From positions 3,472,001 through 3,536,000 of the forward strand of contig NZ_CP068437.1 in NCBI RefSeq assembly GCF_016757755.1: a stretch of DNA of 64,000 bases. Direction: 5' to 3'. Both the position numbers and the translations under genes were made by a program. The notes beneath the pieces were generated by a model, which was not told the DNA's origin, did not search any database, and worked only from the letters and a program-made list of their open reading frames with translations. Source of the stretch: Shewanella sp. KX20019. GTDB lineage: Bacteria > Pseudomonadota > Gammaproteobacteria > Enterobacterales > Shewanellaceae. Shown piece after piece: positions 44,195 to 51,899 of the stretch. Within the stretch, counting starts at the first letter, position 1, and every line of letters starts with the position of its first letter.

Positions 44195-44218
44195 AGACAT
44201 CTAGAAGTCTATATGTCT
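44195..44218 (-). promoter_or_regulatory. Three tandem MetJ boxes
   Basis: Three adjacent 8-mers, AGACATCT, AGAAGTCT and ATATGTCT, match the met box consensus AGACGTCT at 6, 6 and 5 of 8 positions in tandem spacing, 25 bases upstream of the lipoprotein start. MetJ with S-adenosylmethionine binds two or more such boxes cooperatively. This places the lipoprotein-metA unit under methionine repression. Confidence 0.8.
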
Positions 44219-44386
44219 GAAGTTGAAATTTGTATGACTTTAAGGTGAATATCACAGCTATTAGCTAGTGATCACCTATTGCGTTTGGCTGAACTCAGTA
44301 TCCCTGTCACAGCAACGTACAATTAATCTTGTTCTAATACACTAATGTTCCTATGATAAGTGACCTATTTGAAGTCGAATATTTAT

Positions 44387-45154
44387 ATGACAAAAGCAAC
44401 TGCAATAATTGTGGGCGCAAGCTCATTACTCAGCCGTGAAATAGCAAAACAGCTTGCTGACGATGGTGTAGAGCTCGCCTTATTAGCACAAGATCCACAA
44501 TCTCTCACTGAGTTTAGCCAATCTCTTCCGACTAAGGCTGAAGTATTTCCACTGCAAATAGATGATCCTCAAGCTGTTATTTCAACACTTAATGCAGTGT
44601 GGAACTCTCTAGGCGGCGCCCATCTAGTGCTAGTCAATACAGGATTAAATAGCTATGACCCTGAACTGCCTTGGCAACCAGAGCAGGATATCATCACGGT
44701 AAATGTGCAGGGCTTTTCAGCCATATGCAATACAGCCTTTAGGCTTTTTCGAGATCAAGGCTATGGCCAATTAGCGGCGATTAACTCGATTGCGGGTTTA
44801 AGGGGCGGACCCAATGTTGCCTATCATGCATCTAAAAGTTACGCCGAGAACTACTTCGAAGGGCTGAGCATGCATGCCCAGCGATTAAAGCTACCGATCA
44901 CCCTTACTGATATCCAATTGGGCTTGCTCGATAAAGCAGCCTTGCAGCAGAGCCGTATTTGGCTATCGCCTCCAGCAGAAGTTGCAAGCCAAGTCATTAA
45001 AGCGATGAAAGCCGGTAAACGTAAAGCCTATGTCACTAAGCGCTGGCGCCTTGTTGCTTGGCTGACCAAGCTGCTACCAGAGTTCGTTTACAATACCCGT
45101 CATTGGAAAACTAAGGCACAAAAGCAAGCCGAAAAAGCCGCTAAAAAAGACTAG
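44387..45154 (+). CDS. SDR-family oxidoreductase
   Basis: The 255-aa protein begins MTKATAIIVGASSLLSREIA. The usual TGxxxGxG is replaced by VGASSLLS, so cofactor binding may differ. The active-site region INSIAGLRGGPNVAYHASKS keeps Ser, Tyr and Lys. The C-terminus is basic with a hydrophobic patch (WRLVAWLTKLLPEFVYN) that could touch the membrane, as in several SDR/YqjQ-like enzymes. The ATG at 44387 is preferred over an upstream in-frame start at 44360. It is divergent from the lipoprotein-metA unit and its substrate is unknown. Confidence 0.75.
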   Translation: MTKATAIIVGASSLLSREIAKQLADDGVELALLAQDPQSLTEFSQSLPTKAEVFPLQIDDPQAVISTLNAVWNSLGGAHLVLVNTGLNSYDPELPWQPEQDIITVNVQGFSAICNTAFRLFRDQGYGQLAAINSIAGLRGGPNVAYHASKSYAENYFEGLSMHAQRLKLPITLTDIQLGLLDKAALQQSRIWLSPPAEVASQVIKAMKAGKRKAYVTKRWRLVAWLTKLLPEFVYNTRHWKTKAQKQAEKAAKKD

Positions 45155-45186
45155 CTGTGAATTGTGGCTTAATGAATTAACAAAAC

Positions 45187-45214
45187 AAAAAAGGAGCCTT
45201 TAGGCTCCTTTTTT
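45187..45214. terminator. Bidirectional terminator
   Basis: AAGGAGCCT / AGGCTCCTT with a two-base loop and A- and T-runs on the two sides, lying between the convergent SDR and ompW genes. Confidence 0.9.
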
Positions 45215-45245
45215 ACTGGGGGGGAGATCCAAGTCAGTCTGATGA

Positions 45246-45893
45246 CTAGAAGGTATAACCTACGCTCACCATGTAAACCCAAGGGTTGATATCGGTTTCA
45301 ACTTTCTGCGCAACATCACCTAGGTTAAATTTAACGTCACTGCTGATTTGCGCATACCAAACAGACGCGTTCACTAACCAATTTTTGTTGATTTGATAAT
45401 CAACACCCACTTGACCGGCTAAGCCTACCGAGCTACTCATACTCAGGTCCGTCAATGCGCCATCTAAGTCATCGGTAAATTTATTGTCATAGAAGTTAGT
45501 ATAGTTAACACCTAGACCAATATAGGGGCGTAACTTAGATTGTGCATCACCAAAATAGTACTGCACGACTAATGTGGGCGGAAGTTGTTTAGTCTCAGCG
45601 ATTTTTCCAAGCGTACCTAATGAAATATCATGTGAGAAAGGGGTCGCTGCCAAAAGCTCGATACCAATGTTATCGGTAAGCATGTAACCGAAATTTAGGC
45701 CAAGTTGAGTATTATTACTCACGCTAAACTCAGCGACATCAGCAACAATAGGGCTAGATTCATTAGGTGCCACCACAGCGACACCTGCGCGAACAATTAT
45801 GTCACCCGCTTGGTGTGCAAGTGCTGAAGAGGTAAAACCGGTAGTAAGTAGGGCTGTAGCAATCAATCCAGAAACGATATTTTTGTTCATCAT
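45246..45893 (-). CDS. ompW: OmpW-family outer-membrane protein
   Basis: The 215-aa protein has a signal peptide ending in SSALA, then HQAGDIIVRAGVAVVAPNES, the OmpW start. Eight amphipathic strands follow, including LGLNFGYMLTDNIGIELLAAT, KLRPYIGLGVNYTNFY and the final VSVGYTF, with an aromatic last residue. OmpW forms a small eight-stranded barrel linked to transport of hydrophobic molecules and stress. GGAG precedes the ATG. FNR- and CRP-like sites lie upstream. Confidence 0.92.
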   Translation of the reverse strand: MMNKNIVSGLIATALLTTGFTSSALAHQAGDIIVRAGVAVVAPNESSPIVADVAEFSVSNNTQLGLNFGYMLTDNIGIELLAATPFSHDISLGTLGKIAETKQLPPTLVVQYYFGDAQSKLRPYIGLGVNYTNFYDNKFTDDLDGALTDLSMSSSVGLAGQVGVDYQINKNWLVNASVWYAQISSDVKFNLGDVAQKVETDINPWVYMVSVGYTF

Positions 45894-45983
45894 ATTACTC
45901 CATCAATACAACATGAGTTGCTGTTTTTATTATCAATATCCTTACATTGGTGCGTAGCCTGCCAGAATTAACACCAGCAAATC

Positions 45984-45997
45984 TTGATCCAGATCAA
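45984..45997. promoter_or_regulatory. FNR/EtrA box upstream of ompW
   Basis: TTGATCCAGATCAA fits the FNR consensus TTGATnnnnATCAA perfectly, about 90 bases before the ompW start. In E. coli ompW is FNR-controlled; in Shewanella the factor is EtrA. Confidence 0.8.
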
Positions 45998-46033
45998 TAG
46001 CGAGACCAAATACCTATTTAGCGGTAGTTGGTA

Positions 46034-46047
46034 GTGATCTAGGTCAC
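46034..46047. promoter_or_regulatory. CRP-like box upstream of ompW
   Basis: GTGATCTAGGTCAC has the CRP half sites GTGA / TCAC separated by six bases, 36 bases upstream of the FNR box. CRP binding is inferred from sequence only. Confidence 0.55.
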
Positions 46048-46194
46048 GTTTTCATAAGGTATATTGAAGTTGCATCTTATAATTTCGTGATAAAAAGCAA
46101 GTACGTGCATAAGTTGAACAGCCATGAAAGATCGCGTAGCTACAGTTCGTTCACATTTAATATTACTGCGTTAAGAGCAGAGTAAGGCTAAAAA

Positions 46195-46758
46195 TCAAAC
46201 AGCAACGCGCAGAAGAGGATAGTGTTTTAACCATTGCTTAACCTCGAGTCTTTGCTGAAAGAGTTGTTTGCTTCTTTGGGGATTGTGGCTCAAGGTTAAT
46301 TCAAATAACCTTTCACAGCCAAAAGGGGCGGTTATTTGTAGTGATGCAGCTCGATATTGTTCATTTCCTTGCGTGATAGAGACCGCTACAGCTGTCTCCT
46401 TTTCTGGCCAATAGCCCATCGCATCGTGACATGATTTATAGCGGGCATCTTGATTTTTAAGGTGCATTCTAGCTTGATTCTTAACAGACCATGGGTAATT
46501 TGGCGCCATAAGCTTTAACTGAGACTCATAGTGCTTATCTTGTTCAGCGCTCAGATTTCTTGAGTCAAAGTAGATAAGATCAATATCATTTAGTGGTCGA
46601 GAATTAAATGAATGCAACTTGTCCCATACTAGGTTACGCACGAAACCTGCAGCTAACATCCATTGGGGTAGGCCCATTTCCTTAGCGACTAATAAAGCTT
46701 GATAACGGTAGCCATCCTCTCTAAGCCATTGAGTAATTTGCTCTCTTGCCTCAATCAT
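46195..46758 (-). CDS. Nucleotidyltransferase-fold protein (NTP_transf_6 family)
   Basis: The 187-aa protein contains LAAGFVRNLVWDKLHSF and the acidic pair in NDIDLIYFD, which are the characteristic G-x-x-R-N and DIDxxYFD motifs of nucleotidyltransf_6 proteins. Further on, WPEKETAVAV and APFGCERLFEL follow the family order. Activity and substrate are unknown. It has its own promoter region, and the ATG follows TTGAGGCT. It stands between ompW and a YbaY-like lipoprotein gene. Confidence 0.8.
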   Translation of the reverse strand: MIEAREQITQWLREDGYRYQALLVAKEMGLPQWMLAAGFVRNLVWDKLHSFNSRPLNDIDLIYFDSRNLSAEQDKHYESQLKLMAPNYPWSVKNQARMHLKNQDARYKSCHDAMGYWPEKETAVAVSITQGNEQYRAASLQITAPFGCERLFELTLSHNPQRSKQLFQQRLEVKQWLKHYPLLRVAV

Positions 46759-46787
46759 GAATAAAGCCTCAGTTAAATTACTGCAAT

Positions 46788-46813
46788 AAAAAAGGAGCCT
46801 AGGCTCCTTTATT
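46788..46813 (-). terminator. Intrinsic terminator
   Basis: The palindrome AAAGGAGCCTAGGCTCCTTT with a plus-strand A-run on its left that gives a U-tract downstream of the minus-strand lipoprotein gene at 46828. Confidence 0.85.
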
Positions 46814-46827
46814 TCAAAAAATAAGCT

Positions 46828-47232
46828 TTATGACCTCGGTGCAGGCACCGCTTTCATCAACACTTCCGTGGTGAATTTGTTATTGCTAATAACAGGGAAG
46901 CGATCATAAGTTTGGAATATCACTTGGCCTTTGTATTCGATCATTGCTACTACGCCATAATGAACTGAATCATCTATAGACGCATCTGGTAATAAGAACT
47001 TAAACGGCACTGGCGCCCGTACAATATTGAAGCTCTTCTGAGCAACAATAACCCCTGGCGTGTCTAAATCAATGATAGCGATCGTGATAGAACACCCCTC
47101 CGGCAGCGCCAACTTCTCGAGATAACCCGCCGCTCCATTTACCATTACAGGTGGGACTTCTTCAACGGTTACACATGCGCTAAGTGTTAACAAACACAGT
47201 AAAACGGTCCACTTTTTTATTACTGAAATCAT
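46828..47232 (-). CDS. YbaY-family lipoprotein
   Basis: The 134-aa protein has a lipoprotein signal with lipobox LSAC near residue 20. The mature domain contains GAAGYLEKLALPEGCSITIA, VIVAQKSFNIVRAPVPFKFL and VHYGVVAMIEYKGQVIFQTY, the YbaY pattern. It resembles the lipoprotein before metA but is only distantly related. Function is unknown. It follows tesB by about 40 bases and may share its transcript. Confidence 0.75.
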   Translation of the reverse strand: MISVIKKWTVLLCLLTLSACVTVEEVPPVMVNGAAGYLEKLALPEGCSITIAIIDLDTPGVIVAQKSFNIVRAPVPFKFLLPDASIDDSVHYGVVAMIEYKGQVIFQTYDRFPVISNNKFTTEVLMKAVPAPRS

Positions 47233-47271
47233 CTTTTCATCCTGAATATTTATCTTTAAAAATAGCGTGAG

Positions 47272-48141
47272 TTATGACTTTTTATTGGTCATGCGGATCA
47301 GGCCTTCTTGGGTCGCTGAAGCCACTAATTGCCCCTGCTGATTGAAAAACTGTCCAGTCACAAAACCACGTCCACCACTGGCATTGGGACTTTCAATGCT
47401 ATACAGCAGCCACTGACTTAAATCGAATGAGCGATGAAACCACATTGCATGATCTATGGTTGCCATACGCATACCTGAGGTTAGAAATGACACGCCGTGG
47501 GGCTGAGCTGCCGTCACCAAGAAATTAAAGTCCGATGCATAAGCCAGTAGATAATCATGTACGCACAAGTTCTCAGGTACCTTGCCATTGGCACGGATCC
47601 AAACATGGCGCACCGGCTCAGTGGCTTTACCCGCTAGCGGATTGCAGGGGTTAACCAAGCGCATCTCTATCGGGGTATCTGCCATAAACTTCTCTAACAT
47701 TTTGGCAGGGACTTTGTCTTGCAGCGTCATAGCCAGCTCTTGCTGATTAAGTAAGCCTTCAGGTCCAGGCACCTCTGGCATAACAGCTTGATGCTCATAA
47801 CCCTCTTCGTGGGCCTGAAATGAGCAAGTCATATAAAATATCGGACGACCTTTTTGAATTGCTTTGACGCGACGGGCACTAAAACTCCCCCCGTCTCGCA
47901 TATTTTCTACGTCATAAATAATCGGTAATTTCTCATCACCAGCACGTAAGAAGTAGGAGTGCAGTGAATGCACTTTACGATCAGCTGAGACGGTTTGTTT
48001 CGCTGCGCTTAGGGCTTGGCCCATCACTTGACCACCAAACACATGACCAAAGCCTAAATCTTGGCTTTGCCCGCGAAATAACCCCTCTTCAATCTGCTCT
48101 AAAGAAAGTAAGGCGAGTAGATCATCTAATACTTGACTCAT
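47272..48141 (-). CDS. tesB: Acyl-CoA thioesterase II TesB
   Basis: The 289-aa protein has two hotdog domains. The first is marked by FRGQSQDLGFGHVFGGQVMG and the second by FLTSGMRMATIDHAMWFHRS, where Asp is the catalytic residue used with Gln and Thr in TesB. The end reads QGQLVASATQEGLIR, as expected. It hydrolyses medium- to long-chain acyl-CoA. The length is normal for E. coli TesB (286 aa). Confidence 0.92.
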   Translation of the reverse strand: MSQVLDDLLALLSLEQIEEGLFRGQSQDLGFGHVFGGQVMGQALSAAKQTVSADRKVHSLHSYFLRAGDEKLPIIYDVENMRDGGSFSARRVKAIQKGRPIFYMTCSFQAHEEGYEHQAVMPEVPGPEGLLNQQELAMTLQDKVPAKMLEKFMADTPIEMRLVNPCNPLAGKATEPVRHVWIRANGKVPENLCVHDYLLAYASDFNFLVTAAQPHGVSFLTSGMRMATIDHAMWFHRSFDLSQWLLYSIESPNASGGRGFVTGQFFNQQGQLVASATQEGLIRMTNKKS

Positions 48142-48207
48142 CGGAACCTAAAAATGTGGCGACTATTACTGGCTAGCTTAACTCAAGACCCCCTTTCCTC
48201 GCCAGCT

Positions 48208-49107
48208 TTACTCTATATCGATATTACGTTGTTCCGCCGAGGCTTTAGCCCATGCTAACACCTGTGCTTCTCCCGATGATCGGCCTCGATAGGGCTTAGC
48301 ACGGTAGATCTCACCCCAACGGCTGTGAATGACTTCAGGTGTACACTCTTCAGCAGTAAATCGACTCGCGCTAAACTCGACGAGTTCAGCTTGGCTAATC
48401 GCACCAGCAGCGGCAAAGATGTGTTTCCCAGACGGGCATTTGGAGCTGCATAGGTAAAGCATCACTGACAAGGCCGTCGTTTTTGAAAACAGTGGCCTAA
48501 CTGCAGGAGCAAGGTGCTGAGCTGTCATTTGGGTGACGGCATGGGGGGTAATCGTATTGACCGTAATACCAAACTCATCGCCTTCAAGGTGAAGGCTATT
48601 AACCAAGCCTAGCAACGCCATTTTGCTCGCACTGAAGCTCGACTCATATACATCGCCAAAGATTGAACTGGCGCAGGTCATAATAATTCGACCGTAACCG
48701 TTAAGCTTCATGCTTGGCCATACCGCCTTCGTCATGTTAAAGCTGCCATGCACATCGACATCAAACTGGCGTTTCCAAGTTTTCTCACTTAAGTGTTCAA
48801 ACGGACATGAGTGATGGATACCTGCATTGTTGATTAAAATATCAACTTTCCCCCAGTCCAACAGCACTTCATCAACCATCTGTTGCACCGCAGCAGAATC
48901 ACTGACGTCTAAACAAAATACTTTGGTTTTGCCCCCCAGTGCAGTGACAGCTTGAGCACAGCTGCGCAAACCTGCATCTTTTAAGGTTAATGGTTCATTA
49001 TCTACAATGACAACTCGTGCTCCCCGCTCTGCTAACGCTATAGCATAAGCTCGCCCTAAGCCTGAAGCTGCACCAGTAATAATGGCAACTTGGTGTTCAA
49101 AACGCAT
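48208..49107 (-). CDS. SDR-family protein with Tyr to Phe in the active site
   Basis: The 299-aa protein starts MRFEHQVAIITGAASGLGRA with an intact nucleotide motif, NNAG (INNAGIHHSCP), and a serine in MTCASSIFG. The catalytic Tyr-x-x-x-Lys reads FSASK, with the Phe codon TTC clear in the sequence, so the proton-donating Tyr is missing. The C-terminal region resembles the SDR part of peroxisomal multifunctional enzymes (FAAAGAISQAELVEFSASR). It may be a non-catalytic binding protein or use another residue. It lies 66 bases from tesB on the same strand. Confidence 0.75.
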   Translation of the reverse strand: MRFEHQVAIITGAASGLGRAYAIALAERGARVVIVDNEPLTLKDAGLRSCAQAVTALGGKTKVFCLDVSDSAAVQQMVDEVLLDWGKVDILINNAGIHHSCPFEHLSEKTWKRQFDVDVHGSFNMTKAVWPSMKLNGYGRIIMTCASSIFGDVYESSFSASKMALLGLVNSLHLEGDEFGITVNTITPHAVTQMTAQHLAPAVRPLFSKTTALSVMLYLCSSKCPSGKHIFAAAGAISQAELVEFSASRFTAEECTPEVIHSRWGEIYRAKPYRGRSSGEAQVLAWAKASAEQRNIDIE

Positions 49108-49431
49108 ATCCCTAGACCCTCAGATATTTTGCAGGTGACTTCCCTGTAACACAATCGACAACTTAAAATGTTCAAAAACTAGGATTTGACACTGCAGTTG
49201 CAAATCCAAGCTCAATATTGCATACAACACTTGTGGACAGGTGTGCGCTAGATCTAAAAATTCAAACCGCTCTGCTCACCAAAGCCTCAAGTTGACGATA
49301 ATGTTAACTTAGACGCAATTTTCGACAGGAAATCCACTTTTTAGACGCTGCTAATTTTGCTATGATATGAGATCTACACTCCTATGTTACGTCGTAATCC
49401 TGCGATATATATCTGTAAAGTAATAATAAAA

Positions 49432-50313
49432 ATGAATCCTTGGATACTAGCAATACGCCCTCGTACCTTGCCTGCGGCGATTGGGCCATTATTGGTCGGT
49501 AATATTTTAGCCCTGCAACTTGAACAATTCAGCGGGTTCATCGCAGTCACTTCTATGCTCTGTGCCGTGTTATTACAGGTTGCGGTTAACTTAGCCAATG
49601 ACTATTTTGACTTTAAAAGTGGTGTCGATACGGCTGAGCGTGTCGGGCCAGTTCGAGTGACACAAAGCGGCTTATTAAGTCCAACTGCGGTGCGTAATGC
49701 AATGGTTTTATGTCTTGTATTAGCACTCATTGTTGGCTCATTTTTAATTGCCCATGGTGGATGGCCTATTACTTTTCTAGCGGCGGCTGCCATTTTAGGT
49801 GCATTGGGCTATAGCGGAGGTCCATACCCCCTAGCCTCTCATGGACTAGGTGAAGTAGCTGCATTTGTCTTTTTTGGACTTGTTGCTGTGGTCGGTAGCT
49901 ACTTTCTGCAAGCCGGTACCACCAGTAGTAGTGCCTGGCTACTCGGCTCAGCTATTGGTTTTCTTAATGCGGCTATAATGCTGGTTAACAACACCCGAGA
50001 TATGGACACCGATATTAAAGCAGGCAAAAAAACACTCGCTGTGCGTCTTGGTTTAGCGCAAGCACGTATTTTTTATCAAAGTTTTGTCTACTTGCCTTTT
50101 GCCATTATCATTGCAGGTTTTTTGATGGGAGCACTCGCAGGTTTACCTGTGTTGCTGGCAGGTCTTGGGTTTATCCTGGCACGTACTTTATGCCGTGATT
50201 TTAATGAAGTCACTGGCGCCGCACTAAACCCTTTATTGGGACGTACGGCCAAACTCACGATGATTTTTAGCGCCTTGTTTAGCGCTGGGCTGATCATTGA
50301 TTTACTCTTTTAG
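49432..50313 (+). CDS. menA: 1,4-Dihydroxy-2-naphthoate polyprenyltransferase MenA
   Basis: The 293-aa UbiA-superfamily membrane protein begins MNPWILAIRPRTLPAAIGPL. It has the first Asp-rich motif NDYFDFKSGVD, QSGLLSPTAVR, and the second NNTRDMDTDIKAGKKTLAVR. About eight hydrophobic helices are visible. It attaches the polyprenyl tail to dihydroxynaphthoate for menaquinone, which is essential to Shewanella anaerobic respiration. An in-frame extension to 49384 exists but the ATG at 49432 fits family starts better. The upstream 275-base gap shows no other gene. Confidence 0.9.
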   Translation: MNPWILAIRPRTLPAAIGPLLVGNILALQLEQFSGFIAVTSMLCAVLLQVAVNLANDYFDFKSGVDTAERVGPVRVTQSGLLSPTAVRNAMVLCLVLALIVGSFLIAHGGWPITFLAAAAILGALGYSGGPYPLASHGLGEVAAFVFFGLVAVVGSYFLQAGTTSSSAWLLGSAIGFLNAAIMLVNNTRDMDTDIKAGKKTLAVRLGLAQARIFYQSFVYLPFAIIIAGFLMGALAGLPVLLAGLGFILARTLCRDFNEVTGAALNPLLGRTAKLTMIFSALFSAGLIIDLLF

Positions 50314-50330
50314 GCCTGCTCACTGAAAAG

Positions 50331-50425
50331 ACAGATAAAAGAAAGCACTGAACATATCTACGTTCAGTGCTCTAGCCGCTATCCACTTACTATTTACGCA
50401 ATAATGCTTATCTGAGTAGCATTAA
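50331..50425 (+). repeat. Terminator-containing direct repeat, copy 1
   Basis: The sequence AGATAAAA...AGCACTGAACATATCTACGTTCAGTGCTCTAG and, further on, AATGCTTAT..GAGTAGCATTA are shared with 54599-54686 in the same orientation. On the minus strand the first hairpin plus T-run acts as terminator of the lipoprotein gene. The two copies bracket the lipoprotein-TonB receptor genes. Confidence 0.75.
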
Positions 50426-50438
50426 GTCTAAGGATTGC

Positions 50439-51827
50439 CTAGTTAACATTTGCTGTACCGAGTGCATTAAACTCTATTTGATAACGCTGCTCAAACTCAT
50501 CCCGAGTCTGCGCCGATACAGGCATTAATTGTAACTGTGACACGCTTAAGGCTTTATCTGTATCAGCTGCGCCGAAACCTGACTCAAAAGAGTGGCTCGC
50601 CTCACCGGCTGCTAACGATTGCAATGCAGCGACTGAATCTTGATCTGTAATGATTAACGCTTGGCTGGTTATACCGCCGCCCATCCAATGAAACAAAATA
50701 TCTTCAGGCAAAGGAGCAATAAATAGCTTACCAGCCTGAGTGGTAGCAAACACATTACGATAGATATAACGACAATAGCTTGGATCTTCTGCGCAAAAAG
50801 GTCCACCACCGGTATATAACCTATCTGAGTAGTGCCCAGCTGTAGCTCCTGTCACATCACTGCCACTTAACTCAAATTCAACGTCAGTGGCTAAATTGTC
50901 ACCTTGGTCGACATGGGTTGGGAAAGTTGCAGTTATCTTCATCTCATTGATATCAATAAATGTTAATGCATCATCCTTAACCTCTCTACGTTGAACCCAG
51001 AGATCATTATCAACAATACTGTCGTTAACTGCAGTGATAGAGCCTTCATGGATATGATAATCAGGTACAAGCACTTGCGCAGCACTGAGTGCAGATTGGA
51101 ACTTACCTGCTAAGGGATAGTTGAGATACGTTAAGCTAAAATGCTCACTGCTCATCGGCGTATTAACATTGACCCGTTTACTCTGTGTCTCAGCGATAAT
51201 GGCAATTTCGCTGCCATCATCAAAGTCACGACTATCGAGCAACTCACTAAATAGCAAGTTGCTGTCACTATCAAAACTGGTCACTAACAGTGGTGACTCT
51301 TCAGCAATATTAACTGCAGTGCCACTATTACTCAGCTCTCCATTGCTCACAACCTGTAAGGTTTCTCCACCGCTTTGGTTGACAAAGGTAAAGGCTTTAG
51401 CACTGTCCTGAATAGCGAAGCACTCAGCTACATCACCGTCATCAACATGCGTCAGTAATACTTTGCTTGCTTGAGAGAGCATGCTTAATTCAAATGTGCT
51501 GCTGCTCCAGTATTTATATGCTGGGTTTTGGCTACGGTAAAAATAGCTAAGGTAATGCGCTCCCGCAGGGAGCTCCTCAAGTAAAATAGCACCACTTTCA
51601 TTGGACAGGCCTGTTGCTATCGATACACCATCAATATCAAAAACAGAGTAATCAACAGCTGAGATACCACAATTTGGGCTCTGGGCACTGCTGATATAGA
51701 GGGCATGTACAAGCTCTTCAGCTGGTGGCCACTCATCGATTGGCGGCGTTGGCGTACCATCATTTGGGTTATTTGAGTTACAAGCTGCCATTAGCAACAT
51801 TGCTAAAGTAAGAGATGTTTTTTTCAT
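50439..51827 (-). CDS. Lipoprotein of unknown function next to a heme-type receptor
   Basis: The 462-aa protein has a lipobox MAAC (Cys 16) followed by a Asn/Pro/Thr-rich linker (SNNPNDGTPTPPIDEWPP). The rest is beta-rich and acidic with about four cysteines (for example GGPFCAEDPSYCRYIY), which may form disulphides. I recognise no family. It begins 72 bases after the TonB-dependent receptor gene and likely shares its transcript, so a role as a surface or periplasmic partner of that receptor is plausible but inferred. It ends at a terminator in the direct repeat. Confidence 0.6.
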   Translation of the reverse strand: MKKTSLTLAMLLMAACNSNNPNDGTPTPPIDEWPPAEELVHALYISSAQSPNCGISAVDYSVFDIDGVSIATGLSNESGAILLEELPAGAHYLSYFYRSQNPAYKYWSSSTFELSMLSQASKVLLTHVDDGDVAECFAIQDSAKAFTFVNQSGGETLQVVSNGELSNSGTAVNIAEESPLLVTSFDSDSNLLFSELLDSRDFDDGSEIAIIAETQSKRVNVNTPMSSEHFSLTYLNYPLAGKFQSALSAAQVLVPDYHIHEGSITAVNDSIVDNDLWVQRREVKDDALTFIDINEMKITATFPTHVDQGDNLATDVEFELSGSDVTGATAGHYSDRLYTGGGPFCAEDPSYCRYIYRNVFATTQAGKLFIAPLPEDILFHWMGGGITSQALIITDQDSVAALQSLAAGEASHSFESGFGAADTDKALSVSQLQLMPVSAQTRDEFEQRYQIEFNALGTANVN

Positions 51828-51899
51828 CTTAAATCCTATCGTTGAAGCGGATAGCTCTTGCCATCAGCTCCATATCTGTGAGTGAAATGCTAATGGGGA

